From positions 1 to 38,800 of the forward strand of contig NW_022204831.1 in assembly GCF_008831285.2 (NCBI RefSeq): DNA of 38,800 bases, in the 5' to 3' direction. Shown one piece after another: positions 1-11,293 of the stretch; positions within the stretch are counted from its first letter, which is position 1, and each line of letters begins with the position of its first letter. The notes beneath the pieces are model-generated. The model searched no databases. It was not told the DNA's origin and saw nothing but the letters and a program-made list of their open reading frames with translations. The translations under genes were made by a program, and so were the position numbers. Origin of the DNA: Nymphaea colorata (Eukaryota; Streptophyta; Magnoliopsida; Nymphaeales; Nymphaeaceae).

Positions 1-648
1 CGCCCGGCGTCCTTAGCCGGCCATTTGAAGACTTCCGGTGTAACTTCCACCTCGTCGCGGGATCCAGTCCGCTACCTTCCTCATCCGGAATCCTCCTCAT
101 TTGTTGCTGCATTGCCCGAGGTCAGGGATTCACCTCGTGGCCACCTTGCTGACAGCCAAGACTAGCTTGGCCGGTAACGCCCTCTCACTCCCTTGTAGTT
201 TCGCGGGTCGGGTGCACTTGCTTTCGTATTTGCTTGAGCCCGGCTTCGGCCTTGGTTGATTCCAGCGGTACCTCGACGGCCCTTGGCCTAGACATGATCG
301 CTAATCAACGAGCCTACCTAGGGTATTGGGTGTGGTTTGTTACGAGTAGTTGTGGTTTGTGTGGTTTGATGGTTTGAATTGAGTGAGTTGCGAGAGTACT
401 ATTGTATCGCGCACGCTTGTACGGCCTCACATCCCTCGTAGTTTTCTGTAGTAGGTTTTGACTTAGTTAGGTTTTTTGGGATTACCCCTTCCGTGTATTC
501 ACGTCCTATTGGGTTTGCGCCGGGGTCCTGTCCGGCCGGGTAGTTCCTTGTATTATTTGTTTAGGTTTTTGGTCTAGATCCCTCGAGGCGATCTTGGCAG
601 TAGGACCTCGACTCCTTGGGTCGGACCGTTGGGGTCGGGATGCTAACA
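1..648 (+). repeat. 3' part of a giant LTR, plus orientation (FHA-type retrotransposon family)
   Basis: This stretch matches, as reverse complement, the LTR parts at 5226-5900 and 12864-13520. It ends in ...GCTAACA, followed two bases later by a plant primer-binding site, so base 648 is the LTR 3' end. The 5' part lies outside the window or is lost. It is oriented opposite to the other, minus-strand copies. The match is by eye over the whole stretch with scattered mismatches. Confidence 0.85.
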
Positions 649-650
649 AT

Positions 651-664
651 TGGTATCAGAGCCA
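651..664 (+). other. Primer-binding site (initiator Met tRNA type)
   Basis: TGGTATCAGAGCCA lies two bases after the LTR end. This is the usual plant LTR-retrotransposon minus-strand primer site, complementary to the 3' end of initiator Met tRNA. About 20 bases of internal sequence follow before the foldback element begins. Confidence 0.85.
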
Positions 665-1126
665 GGTTGAGGTTTCCATCTGGAAAAATACACCCTATAT
701 ATCATCCCCCCGTACCCGATTTTTCAGAAATTGAAAATACTAGGTTATAAACATTTCTTGCATGAGAGTTGGAGCTGAGCAAATCGGCCATAAATTGCAA
801 TTTGTACTACCTATGCAACCATTTTAACACTCCTTCTAAAAGACAAATACCAGGTTATAACATTTAATGCATGAGGGGTTATCCTAACTCTCCATGTACA
901 TAATCCAGGTTATAAACAATTAATGCAGGAGGGTTGAGGGTGTGAAACACTTATTTCAATAATCATAACTCGAATATGAATGAGAGTTGACTAATCCTAA
1001 CTCTCTGTACAAGTGGGTGGCGTGGCCCGCCCACTTGTGGGACTGTATGTCCGTCAGAGAGTTAGGATTAGTTAACTCTCATTCATAATTTGATGGATAG
1101 TTAGTAATTACCATAATCCTAATTCT

Positions 1127-1285
1127 CAGCATCTATAATCTATCAACTCTCTAAACTACCATCCCTCTAATTATTACTACAGCATCTAGAATCTATCAAC
1201 TCTCTAAACTACCATCCCTCTAATTATTACTACAGAATCTATAATCTATCAACTCTCTAAACTACAATCTCTCTAATAATAATGT
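1127..1285 (+). repeat. 53-bp tandem repeats in left arm of foldback
   Basis: Three consecutive 53-bp units begin at 1127, 1180 and 1233. Each starts CAG(C/A)ATCTA(T/G)AATCTATC and contains CTCTCTAAACTACCATCCCTC or a close variant. The third unit is the most diverged. Their reverse complement forms the matching block in the right arm. Confidence 0.9.
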
Positions 1286-1424
1286 CCAAGTTATAAATAA
1301 TTTTCCATAATCCTAACTCTCTTTGGGGCGTAGTAGTGGACGCCCCACAAGTGGGGTCGTAGTAGTGGACGACCCCCACTTGTACAGAGAGTTAGGATTA
1401 TGGAAAATTATTTATAACTTGGAC

Positions 1425-1581
1425 ATTATTATTAGAGAGATTGTAGTTTAGAGAGTTGATAGATTCTAGATTCTGTAGTAATAATTAGAGGGATGGTAGT
1501 TTAGAGAGTTGATAGATTCTAGATGTTGTAGTAATAATTAGAGGGATGGTAGTTTAGAGAGTTGATAGATTATAGATGCTG
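1425..1581 (-). repeat. 53-bp tandem repeats in right arm of foldback
   Basis: These are reverse-complement copies of the 53-bp units at 1127-1285, also about three in number. Together the two blocks form the most regular part of the palindrome. Confidence 0.85.
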
Positions 1582-2122
1582 AGAATTAGGATTATGGTAA
1601 TTACTAACTATCCATCAAATTATGAATGAGAGTTAACTAATCCTAACTCTCTGACGGACATACAGTCCCACAAGTGGGCGGGGTCTACCTACCACGCCGC
1701 CCACATTTTGGGCTGTATGCCCTACAAGTGGGTGGGGTCTACCTGCCACACCACCCACTTGTACAGAGAGTTAGGATTAGTTAACTCTCATTCACATTCG
1801 AGTTATGATTATTGAAATAAGTGTTTCGCACCCCTCAACCCTCCTGCATTAATTGTTTATAACCTGGATTATGTACATGGAGAGTTAGGATAAACCCTCA
1901 TGCATTAAATGTTTATAACCTGGTATTTGTCTTTTAGAAGGAGTGTTAAAATGGTTGCATAGGTAGTACAAATTGCAATTTATGGCGGATTTGCTCAGCT
2001 CCAACTCTCATGCAAGAAATGTTTATAACCTAGTATTTTCAATTTCTGAAAAATCCGGGTACAGGGGGGGTGATATATAGGGTGTATTTTGTCCTTGTCC
2101 TAATTTAGGTAAGTCCTAATTA

Positions 2123-4491
2123 AGGAAGAAGCTGGCTCGGTTCAGGTGGGGTCAAGAGGGTAAGCACGAGGTGGCAAGGAGCTAAGGTATGATACCAAAA
2201 AGGGAGGAGACGAGCTGGGGCAAGGAGGAGGTGGCACTCTCGTGTGACTTCCCTTCCAAGTTGGGAAACCGCGTGAGGATGCTAAGGGATGCGGTAAGGC
2301 TTGACGAGGGAAGGGAGACCTCGTGTGGGCCAAGGGCAAGATTGGGGCAAGGGGAACGAGAGGGAGAAGCAAGACGAGGGTGGGTTCTAAGGATGACAAG
2401 TGGAATATGTGGGGCCTACAAAGAATTGGTTGACGAGGTGGAAGGAAGGAGCTGGCTCGGTTTAGGTGGGGTCATGATGAGGGAGCACGAGGTGGAAAGG
2501 GGCTTGGGTAAGATACCAAAAATGGAGGAGACGAAGTTGGGAATGGGTTTTGGTAAGTAGGAGGTGGCGCTACCTCAAGATTCCAACACAAAAGGAAATT
2601 TGCGTGTGGTTTCTAAGAAAGCGGTAGAGGACTTAGGCGATGGAGCAAGGAGAAAGCGTGTGGGGCCAGGCTGCTCGACGAGGGAGGGACTAGCTGGTGA
2701 GGTGGCAGGTGGAGTAGGCTAGGATGATGACACGTGGCGACACCAAGGGTTAGGATACAAGGGAGATTTCGGTTGACTAAAGACAAGGCAACAAAAACGG
2801 AATTGGGGGTGGCGCTAAGGATGGATTTCCTAAATCGGTGGGATGCGATGAGGGCTAAGGGGATATGCGAATGGGACGAGATCAATCAAGGAGGACAGGT
2901 GGCTGGGCTAATCTGGAGGTCATGGGATGGCTGACACGTGGCTAAGGCAACGGCTGGGATTAAACAAAACAAGGAAGGAGAGGGGACTTACCAAATGAAG
3001 ACCGGCGGCCAAGGGAGGTGCGAGCTAGCACCGGCGGCTAGGGTTGAACGCCCTAGTGCGCTCCTCCAAACAAGGACCAGAATACCCTTGATTTGTAACT
3101 AAGCTTTTCCACGATCAGGGGCAGATTAGTCCACACCGGAATTAGCCAAAAGCTGGCGGAATCAACAGAAAGTTCACCGGATTTGCTGAATTCAGGCCGA
3201 GGCTAAATACTGCGATTAATCAACCGGATGAAGCTCATTTTTCCACTATTTGATTCCTCTTGATGGGGCGTCTTCTTCTTTGTATCTTTTCTTTTTTTGA
3301 CGCCTTTTGACGCACCTTGCAAGCCCTTTTTGCTTGCTGGATTTGTGCATCCGTTTTGCTCAAAAACGGAGGCAACCAAAGAGGCCCTTTTTTGAGGACG
3401 CTCGTGGGGAGCCTTCGCGCGTAGCATGAGGGAAAGAACTCAAGAAAGCCAAGGAGTTCTTGAGACGCGTAAGCAAGAATTTGGTGCTGTTTTCAGCCGT
3501 GGGATGAGAGCTCAAACTCTCGGGTGTACACCGAGGGAGTGAAGTCCTCCTTCTAGCCGAACACAATAACAAATCCGAGCAACGTGTTGCTCACCAACTC
3601 TTCTTGTTTTCTCTACGTACTAACCTTAATCTCTTGCGCCACTTTTGATGTCTTTTCTGCTGCTACCAGGTCGCCCAAGTTGCTGCAGCCTTCCCGGGAT
3701 GAAGACAGCCTCACAACCTTCTTTGTGCTTGAGAAGGAAGGCACCGTGCTTTAAGAAAATGCTCGTGGGGTATTCTTCGTGGTCCGTTGGAGACGCCGCG
3801 CGCCGGAGCTTGCTGCTTTCCTTTGGCCGTGATCCTTAGGTCGAGGGGAAGAGGAAGAAACCAGAAAACAAGGACGAGTGGAAGAGGGAGACCTTCGGTT
3901 GACAAGAGGGCTGAAGACGATGTAGATCTTCACCTTGGGATTCGAAAGGTAGATGACGCCAAGAGAGTTGACGTTAGGCTAGGGAGATACCTTGAGGACG
4001 AGTGGAGGAGAAGAGGCTGCGCCATGGATGAGGAGGGACGCCAAGGAGAGAAGGGAGACCACCGCGGGAGAGGGGTGAGCCAAGGGGAGTACGAGAGAGA
4101 GAAAGGGCATTCCGCCCAACACAATTCCTCAATTCATTTTCATTATTCAAAAGCATAACATTTACATGAATTCAATGACTTAAATAACAGCCTAAGCAAC
4201 TCGGTTCACATTCTGAACCGGTTCACTAAAGAAACAAATCAAAAACAGACTCAAATGGATCCAAAAACGGAACTCAAATGAAATCCAAAAACGGAGCTCC
4301 ATGGGATCCAAAAACGGAACTCAATGGGGTCAAAAAACGGAACTCCATGGGGTCCAAAAACGGAACTCCATGGGATCCAAAAACGAGCTCCAATAACTCA
4401 ATCCTAATGGACGCTATTCGTCCAAATAAAATGGTCTGTGGATCATTTGGATCCACTTGCTTGGGCGCACGGTTGAGCTTGGACCGGCTCA
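2123..4491 (-). repeat. Truncated giant LTR, copy 1 (minus strand)
   Basis: This is collinear with 7105-9305 of LTR copy 2 and about 14700-16751 of copy 3. The half of the LTR nearer its sense 3' end is missing and is replaced by the foldback element. A segment with GAAGAAGCTGGCTCGG or GAAGGAGCTGGCTCGG occurs twice inside (around 2123 and 2443), so the LTR has an internal direct duplication. The boundary at 4491 is inferred from a CA followed by CCCCCTTTTG, read as the complement of a polypurine tract. Confidence 0.75.
4247..4395 (+). repeat. 23-bp tandem repeats within LTR copy 1
   Basis: About six units follow the pattern AAAAACGGAACTCCATGGGATCC with variation. They follow a CCGGTTC-containing palindrome in the LTR and occur at the same LTR position in copies 2 and 3. 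Confidence 0.85.
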
Positions 4492-5225
4492 ACCCCCTTT
4501 TGCCTAGGTTCGACCTAGACTACCTCGTGCGAACTCGGATTAGGACTCGACTATAGGTTAGACCGTTCAAGTTCGGGAAAGTCCTAAAAACGCATCAAAG
4601 CCACCTTGAGGTTTAATCCAATTTCGCTCACGCTTGGCCGTTGTTGCTGGTTGGGCCTTTGGTTCTCATTCGTTGTTCTAGGCTAACCCATTCCAAAGGC
4701 CGTGTAGCACAGATTGTCTTGGCTGGGCCAAGTATGCCTTTAGTATCCTTTGACGTGATACTGTGCTGCTACTAGGGATAACGCTAGGAGGGGCTCCAAG
4801 ATCCCTTTTTCTGAAATTTCAGTCCTTGCACGTTCTGAAGGCTTGAGGGCGCCGATATTGGCACACTCCCGACTTGGCACTTCTATCTCTTCATCCCTTG
4901 AAGAATCCGTGCTACTATCATCTTCGGTTTCAGACGAAGTCTCTTCTTCGCTTTCTAATTCGTACTCTTTTGGCACTATTTTCTTAGGCGTCTTTGGAGA
5001 AGGGGAGACTTTTCATCCTCACTAGACGAATCTGATTCAGTTTCAGATTCTGTAGTAAGCTCAGTCCGTCTATTATCGCTGGCTATTTTCTTGTTTCTGA
5101 TCGCCTCTCTGTGATCCATCCTGGCGAGCATCGCGTTCATCTTGTTGACCATGCGCCCAAGCCTAACGGTCCTATGAATCATTCTGTTCAGAATTGTTGG
5201 AGTTTCATACGTCTCTGATACCAAT
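4492..5225 (-). pseudogene. Deleted internal region 1: remnant of the FHA-type retrotransposon ORF
   Basis: Minus-strand frames here carry the middle of the family protein: the segment with NKMNAMLARMDHREAIRNKK, the acidic Ser/Glu tract, and SRECANIGALKPSERARTE. The FHA part is absent. Just after the primer-binding site the sequence jumps into a segment resembling a later part of the ORF, then to codon ~165. The C-terminal half is deleted; sequence returns at about 4600, just before the LTR. Frameshifts split what remains. It is a dead internal deletion derivative lying between LTR copies 1 and 2. Confidence 0.75.
5211..5225 (-). other. Primer-binding site next to LTR copy 2
   Basis: The plus strand reads TCTCTGATACCAAT immediately before the LTR end at 5226, so the sense strand reads ATTGGTATCAGAGA. 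This is the initiator-Met tRNA site and fixes the LTR as minus-strand. Confidence 0.85.
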
Positions 5226-8200
5226 TGTTAGGATCCCGACCCCAACGGGCCGACCCAAGGAGCCGAGGTCCTAATGCCAAGATCGCCTCGAGGAATCTAG
5301 ACCAAAAACCTAAACAAATAATACAAGGAACTACCCGACCGGACAGGACCCCGGCGCAAACCCAATAGGACGTGAATACATGGAAGGGTAATCCCAAAAA
5401 CCTATCTAAAGTCAAACCTACTACAGAAAACTACTAGGGATGCGAGGCCGTACAACCGTGTGCGATACAGAAATGCTCTTGCAACTCACTCAAGATCAAA
5501 CCATACAAACCACACAAACCATAACTACGCGTAACAAACCACACCCAATACCCTAGGTAGGCTCGTCGATTAGCGGTCGTGTCTAGGCCAAGGGCCGTCG
5601 AGGTACCGCTGGAACCAACCATGGCCGAAGCCGGGCTCAAGCAAATACGAAAGCAAATGCACCCGACCCGCGAAACTACAAGGGAGTGAGAGGGCGTTAC
5701 CGGCCAAGCTAATCTTGGCTTTCAGCAAGAAGGCCACGAGGTGAATCCCCAACCTCGGGCAATGCAGCAACAAACGAGGAGGACTCCGGTTGAGGTCGGC
5801 AGCGAACTGGATCTCGCGATGAAGTGGACGCTACACCGGAAGTCTTCAAATGGCTGGCTAGGGATGCCGATGAGTTGCTGGAATACGGCCCTCCTGGCCG
5901 TGAGCAAGGGACAGCAGCAAGTCACAAGCTACTGCTGGAAGAGGCCCGCCTGGCCGTGAAGGGAGCGCGGCAGCAAGGGGTGTGCCGAAGCTGGAAGGGT
6001 CCCGCTGTGCGTGGGGATGACCTTCGGAAGGGCTGGGTTCGGTATAGAACCCGGGAGAGCCTAACTACGGGAAGGAGGAGAGCTCGGTCTAGAGCTCGGG
6101 CAGACCTAGCTACGAGGGAGGTCCGGCTATGGATGGCTGGCTAGGTCGTGGCTTAGGTGAGCTAAGTCAAGGCTTAGGGACAGCTGGGACAAGGTGGACT
6201 AAGGACTGGCTTAGGTTCAGATGCGGCTGGGTTGACTTGAATCAAGTCAAGACGCTAAGGAATGAAGAAGGTGCGGAAGAGAGGTGGCGGCTTGGGTCTA
6301 GCCGTGCAAGAGGTGGGTCCGAATCACTTAGGCAGCGTTGACCTTGGCTGCCTTAGGACCTAGGGCTACTTTCCAGAATAAGAGGAAAGGAGGCTCAAGG
6401 ACGCGGGTTACCAAAATGGGATAAGTCGACTTAGGGGGGTTGACTAGGTTGGCGCGTGAAGGCTTACTCAAAACGAAGTAAGGCTTGGCGCGGTTGGGAC
6501 TTGCTAAGACTTTCCTAGCTGGTGAGGGTTGACTTGGCTGGTCAAGGGTTCCTAAGGGGAGTGAAGCCAGGTGGCGGTTTCCTAACTAAGAAAGAGGGAG
6601 ATGAGAAGGACGCCAATTGCCAAAGGCACGGGTTGGCGTGGAGATTTCCTTCCTTAGAGTGAGGAGGGAAGGGGGCGCCCAATTCCAAAATGAATTGAGA
6701 GCTAAGAGAGTTGCTAGAGAGAGACTAGCAAATTAGGAAATGATTCCAATCTCCTTCCTAATGAATAAGGAGGGAATTGGCTCGGCTTGCTCCCTAAATT
6801 CGTGAGTAGGGAGAGGCACGTGGCCTTTGCCAAAAAAGTAAGTCTTCAACGTTATTGCTCGAGTTCTCTTTCTCTTCTTCTCAACGGACTCAAAGGGGAT
6901 GAGCAAGGCAAAATGGGAAAGATGGGGGGCTAAGGGGTCACGCTGGATAATACTAAAGTTAAGAGCATGAGGTGGCAAGGGGAGAACTCCATGCGAGAGG
7001 GACTAAAGACGGTGGAGGAAAAGAAAGGGGAAAGTGCGATAACAAGGTTGACTCCAACGTTGACAAGTGTAAACCGTGGGACCTACAAGGAATTGGTTAA
7101 CGAGGTGGAAGGAAGAAGCTGGCTCGGTTCAGGTGGGGTCAAGAGCGGTAAGCACGAGGTGGCAAGGAGCTAAGGTAAGATACCAAAAATGGAGGAGACG
7201 AGCTGGGGCAAGGAGGAGGTGGCACTCTCGTGTGACTTCCCTTCCAAGTTGGGAAACCTCGTGAGGATGCTAAGGGATGCGGTAAGGCTTGACGAGGGAA
7301 GGGAGACCTCGTGTGGGCCAAGGGCAAGGGTGGGCTGTATAGGTGGCAGATGGAGAGGGACTGGGCTGGCGTGATGTTAGGGATATGATTTGGGAGTAGG
7401 AGGTGGCACCCTCTCACGACTTCTCCAAAATGGAAACACGTGTGAGAGTCAACAAAAACGGTAGAGTGGCTGTACGATGGAAAAGGGAAAGACGTGTGGG
7501 GCAGGCTGCTCGACAAGGAGGGAGGGGCCAGCTGGTGAGGTGGCAGGATGGGTAAGCTAGGATTAGGACACGTGGCGACACCAAGGGTGAAGATTAAAGG
7601 CTGGACTCGGTTGACTAAAAACAAGGCAACGAAGTTGGAAAGGGGATTGCGGCAAGGGGGAATCTACCGGATTTGGTGGATTACGATGGGCTATGGATTG
7701 ATTCTCAGCTGGGACGAGATCAGCCAAGTGGGACAGGTGGCTAGGTAAATCTGGGAGGCTAAGGGGATGGCTGACATGTGGTATAGGCAAAGACTGAGAT
7801 TAAACACAAAAGAGAAGGAATAGGACTTACCAAATGAAGACCGGCGGCCAAGGAAACGTGTGAAGCACCGGCGGCTAGGGTGTTTTGCCCTAGTGCGCTC
7901 CTCCAATGAATGGACCAGAATACCCTTAAGCTGAAATTGAACTTGTCCACGGTCAGGGGCAGATTAGTCCACGCCGGAAATAGGCCAAAGTCTGGCCGGA
8001 ATCAACAGAAATTCCACCGGAGTTGCAGAATTCAGGCCGAGGCTAGAATACGCGATTAATCAACCGGATGAAGCTCGTTTTTCACTATTTGATTCCTCTT
8101 GATGGGGCGTCTTCTTCTTTGTATTCTTTTCTTTATTTTGACGCCGTTTGATGCACCTTGCAAGCCCTTTTTGCTTGCTGGATTTGTGCATCCGCTTTGC

Positions 8201-9305
8201 TCAAAAACGGAGGCAACCAAAGAGGCCCTTTTTGAGGACGCTCGTGGGGAGCCTTCGTGCGTAGCGTGAGGGGAAGAGCTTCAATAATGCCAAGGAGTTC
8301 TTGAGACGCGTAAGCAAGGGTGTAATTCTGTTTTCAGCCGCGGGATGAGAGCTCAATCTCACGGGTGTACACCGAGGGATTGAAATCCACCTTCTAGCCG
8401 AACTCAAGATCAAAACCGAGCAACGTGTTGCTCACCAACTTTTCTTGTTTTCTCTTCGTACTAACCTTTTTCTCTTGCGCTACTTTGATGTCTTTTGCTG
8501 CTGCTACCAGGTCGCCCAAGTTGCTGCAGCCTTCCCGGGATGAAGACAGCCTCACAACCTTCTTTGTGTTTGAGAAGAAGGCACCGTGCTTCAACAAAAT
8601 GCTCGTGGGGTATTCTTCGTGGTCCGTTGGAGACGCCGTGCGCCGGAGCTTGCTGCTATCCCAAGGCCGTGATCCTTAGGTCGAGGGGGAGAGGAAGAAA
8701 CCAGAAAACAAGGTCGAGTGGAAGAGGGAGACCTTCAGTTGACAAGAGGGTAAAGGGATGCGTCCTTCACCTAAGGGGCTGGAATGAAGAGGACGCCATG
8801 GAGGATGACGTTAGGGCATGGAGATCCTTGAGGATGAGTGGTCGAAGAAGACGTTGCGCCATGGGTGAGGAGGGACGCCAAGGGGATTAGGGAGACCACC
8901 GCGGGAGAGGGGTGAGCCAAGGGGAGTATGAGAGAGAGAAAGGGCATTCCGCCCAACACAATTCCTCAATTCATTTTCATTATTCAAAAGCATACTGATT
9001 ACATGAAATCAAAGACTTAAATAACTTCCTAATCAACTCGGTTCACATTCCGAACCGGTTCACTAAAGAAACAAATCAAAAACGGACTCAAATGGATCCA
9101 AAAACGGAACTCAAATGAAATCCAAAAACGGAGCTCCATGGGATCCAAAAACGGAACTCAATGGGGTCCAAAAACGGAACTCCATGGGATCCAAAAACGA
9201 TCTCCAAAAAATCAATCCTAATGGACGCTATTCGTCCAAATAAAATGGTCTGTGGATCATTTGGATCCACTTGCTTGGGCGCATGGTTGAGCTTGGACCG
9301 GCTCA
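5226..9305 (-). repeat. Giant LTR, copy 2 (about 4.1 kb, complete)
   Basis: In sense orientation it ends ...GGATCCTAACA next to a primer-binding site (5226 side). It begins just after a purine tract whose complement is CCCCCTTTTG (9306 side). It is collinear with copy 3 over its length, with indels. Both sides are internal retrotransposon sequence, so this LTR is shared by two neighbouring internal regions. No target duplication is present. The start at 9305 is inferred; the 5226 end is firm. Plus-strand reading frames inside the LTR (for example 8425-8679) are discussed under findings. Confidence 0.75.
9066..9207 (+). repeat. 23-bp tandem repeats within LTR copy 2
   Basis: About six units of the AAAAACGGA(A/G)CTC...ATCC pattern lie at the same LTR position as those of copies 1 and 3. 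Confidence 0.85.
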
Positions 9306-9430
9306 ACCCCCTTTTGCCTAGGTTCGACCTAGACTACCTCGTGTGATTGGGTTAGGACTCGACTATTGGTTAGACCATTCAAGTGCGGGAGAGTCCTAAA
9401 AAACGGATCAAAGCCACCTTGAGGTTTAAT

Positions 9431-10808
9431 CTAATTTCGCTCACGCTTGGCCGTTGTTGCTCCGCCCTCTGCAAGAACTCCAAGCTGTAAGTATTCCTCT
9501 GAAGCTGGCCTAGATACCTTGCTGGACTCACGTCCAGCCCTTACGAGCCTAGTCGGACCCGGCTTGGTCCTTGGCTCAGCCCTTACAAGCTGGCTAGATT
9601 TTTGGCTCGTAACAGATCCACCCTCCTTAAAATGAGCTTGTGCCCAAGCTCTTGCTTTACCTTTTTCCGGATGGGTCTGAGTTCCACATGCTACCCACAT
9701 AAATTTTTCTTTTGGTCCATAGTCCCGGGGTAGTACTTCTAAGGAGTTCCTCTGGTTGAGGAAACTTCCTCTCGGCCCTTTCTTGAAAACTTGAGTGAAG
9801 ACCCGAGTTGTCTTACTCATTTCTTGATGTGTCTTTCTGGGGCCATAGTCTCTAGGCAGCTGCCCGATGTGAAGCCTTTGCTGCCCTTGCAGCTGTTTGC
9901 TTCCGCTTATGCTCGCTTTCCGTGTGGTGGTCTGCCCGTGGTTCTGCGATTGCCAAGTGTTGCTGCTCACTAGGACAGGCCACTGCGCTTCTGCTGCGCG
10001 CTTACTATAGTCGGGGCCTAGTAATAAGCCTGACATGTTTTGGTTAAGGGAGTCATGAGGATCCCTTAACTCCCGACTACAGTTTGGAGAGTCTGGAAAT
10101 TGGTATGCTCTCCACGCTCTGGTAGAGTTCCTCTATATAGTTTCCCAGAGTCGACAAGTTGTGTTGCCGACCACCTTTCCCAGACTGTATCTGACGCTGG
10201 GAAGAGGCAAAGGTGGTCACGGTGTACTGAGCACCGGCTGCTCCTATGTCTGTCGCTTTAAGGTCATGACGCTCCTCAATAATATTTTCGTTTTCCTCTT
10301 CAGACTCAGGGAGGATTCCGTTTGTCTTTGCTAGGAGCTCTTCTTCAAACTGCTCCCGGATGTTAAGCGGTTTGGTTCTTTGCTTACACCCGGGTTTAGA
10401 ACCCTTTTTGTTTTTTTTTGAGGCGGCAACTACCTCTTTTCCTTCTTGGCGCTGAACAAGAGAGGGTCTCTTGTCTTGGGCTCTATTTAGCTTGGCGTTT
10501 AGGCTTGCCAATTCTTGAGTCGCCCCTTGTTGGAGTTTCATACGTGCACTTTTGGGAGACTCAAAGAACTCGTGATCCATACCACCCTCCTTAGGTTGGT
10601 TCATAAGGATGCTAGGAGGTGGTAACAACCCTTTGCTGCCCATGGCTGGCTGCCCCATTGTTTCTATCTTTGTTTGCTCACGGGTTTCTTGATTCCATGG
10701 CTCATCTGCCCATCTAAAAGGTGACGCTAGGGTGAAGATTTCTTCTTTGCTTTGCATCGGCGTCACTTTAGGACTTGCCTCAGGCGTTAGTTCTTCAAGT
10801 GGTGTCAC
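9431..10808 (-). pseudogene. C-terminal half of FHA-type retrotransposon ORF, copy 2 (frameshifted)
   Basis: The minus-strand frame 10808-10077 followed by 10036-9431 matches the end of the first and all of the second minus-strand frame of copy 3 (18135-19445 and 16827-18119). The join between them is a frameshift: at about 10110-10125 this copy lacks two single bases relative to copy 3. Unlike copy 3, this copy reads through the position of the copy-3 nonsense codon with a glutamine, which shows the family frame is one continuous ORF. The product is basic, rich in Gln/Ser/Arg, with a repeated LP(R/W)DYGP motif, and has no zinc knuckle, protease or reverse transcriptase motif. Its function is not recognised; a gag-like structural role is inferred from position only. 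Confidence 0.75.
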
Positions 10809-10992
10809 CCTACTATCCGCTTGTGTTAGGCTAGATGAGCACTCTTCGTTTGAGTTTGAACATGCTCTATTGCTTTCCCTTATTTGTTCTGACGTCTGGG
10901 TAGGTAGGGGAAGTAATCCTTCGTAGATGCCATTGGAGTGCTTTGTGTCTCTTCGTCTTGCCGACTTATTCTATTGGTCGGGCCTTTGGTTC

Positions 10993-11293
10993 TCACTTGT
11001 TTGCTTGTTGTTGTTTTGACGTGATACTCGTGCTGCTCTTATGAATAGGGATAGGAGGGGCTCCAAGAATCCCTTTTTCTGAAATTTCAGTCCTTGCACG
11101 TTCTGAAGGCTTGAGGGCGCCTATTTTGGCACACTCCCGACTTGGCACTTTTACCTCTTCATCGCTTGAAGAATCGGTGCTACTCTCATCTTCAGATTCG
11201 GACGAAGTCTCTTCTTCGCTTTCTAACTCGTACTCTTTTGGCATTTTGTTCATAGGCGTCTTTAAGGGAGAAGGAGAGGATTTCTCATCGCAA
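10993..11293 (-). pseudogene. Middle part of FHA-type ORF, copy 2
   Basis: This minus-strand frame carries the acidic tract (MPKEYELESEEETSSESE) and the SREC..IGALKPSERARTE segment. It ends early where about 150 bases present in copy 3 are deleted. At about 11294 it changes abruptly to an inverted LTR fragment, so the FHA part and the normal start are lost. Confidence 0.75.

Larger units (their letters stand above)
684..2091. mobile_element. Foldback element: 1.4-kb near-perfect palindrome
   Basis: The left arm (684-1325) is the reverse complement of the right arm (1383-2091), with a loop of about 57 bases. The termini are AAAATACACCCTATATATCA and its complement. Each arm contains tandem 53-bp repeats and a smaller palindrome of its own. 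There is no coding sequence. No target duplication is visible: the left flank is retrotransposon sequence just after a primer-binding site, while the right flank is a few unrelated bases and then mid-LTR sequence. The superfamily cannot be assigned; a foldback/MULE-like non-autonomous DNA transposon is the likely class. Confidence 0.85.

Noticed and set aside
651-664. tRNA gene fragment
   Set aside because: The sequence is the complement of the tRNA 3' end placed right after an LTR, so it is a primer-binding site; no cloverleaf surrounds it.
1127-1581. CRISPR-like regular repeats
   Set aside because: The 53-bp units are directly adjacent with no spacers, occur as an inverted pair, and the genome is plant nuclear.
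4492-4505. LTR start at the TAACA near 4155 instead of at 4491
   Set aside because: TAACA at 4155 and about 16461 would mirror the other LTR end, but copy 2 does not have it and no purine tract adjoins it. The purine tract at 4492, 9306 and 16752 is present in all three copies, though this boundary remains inferred.
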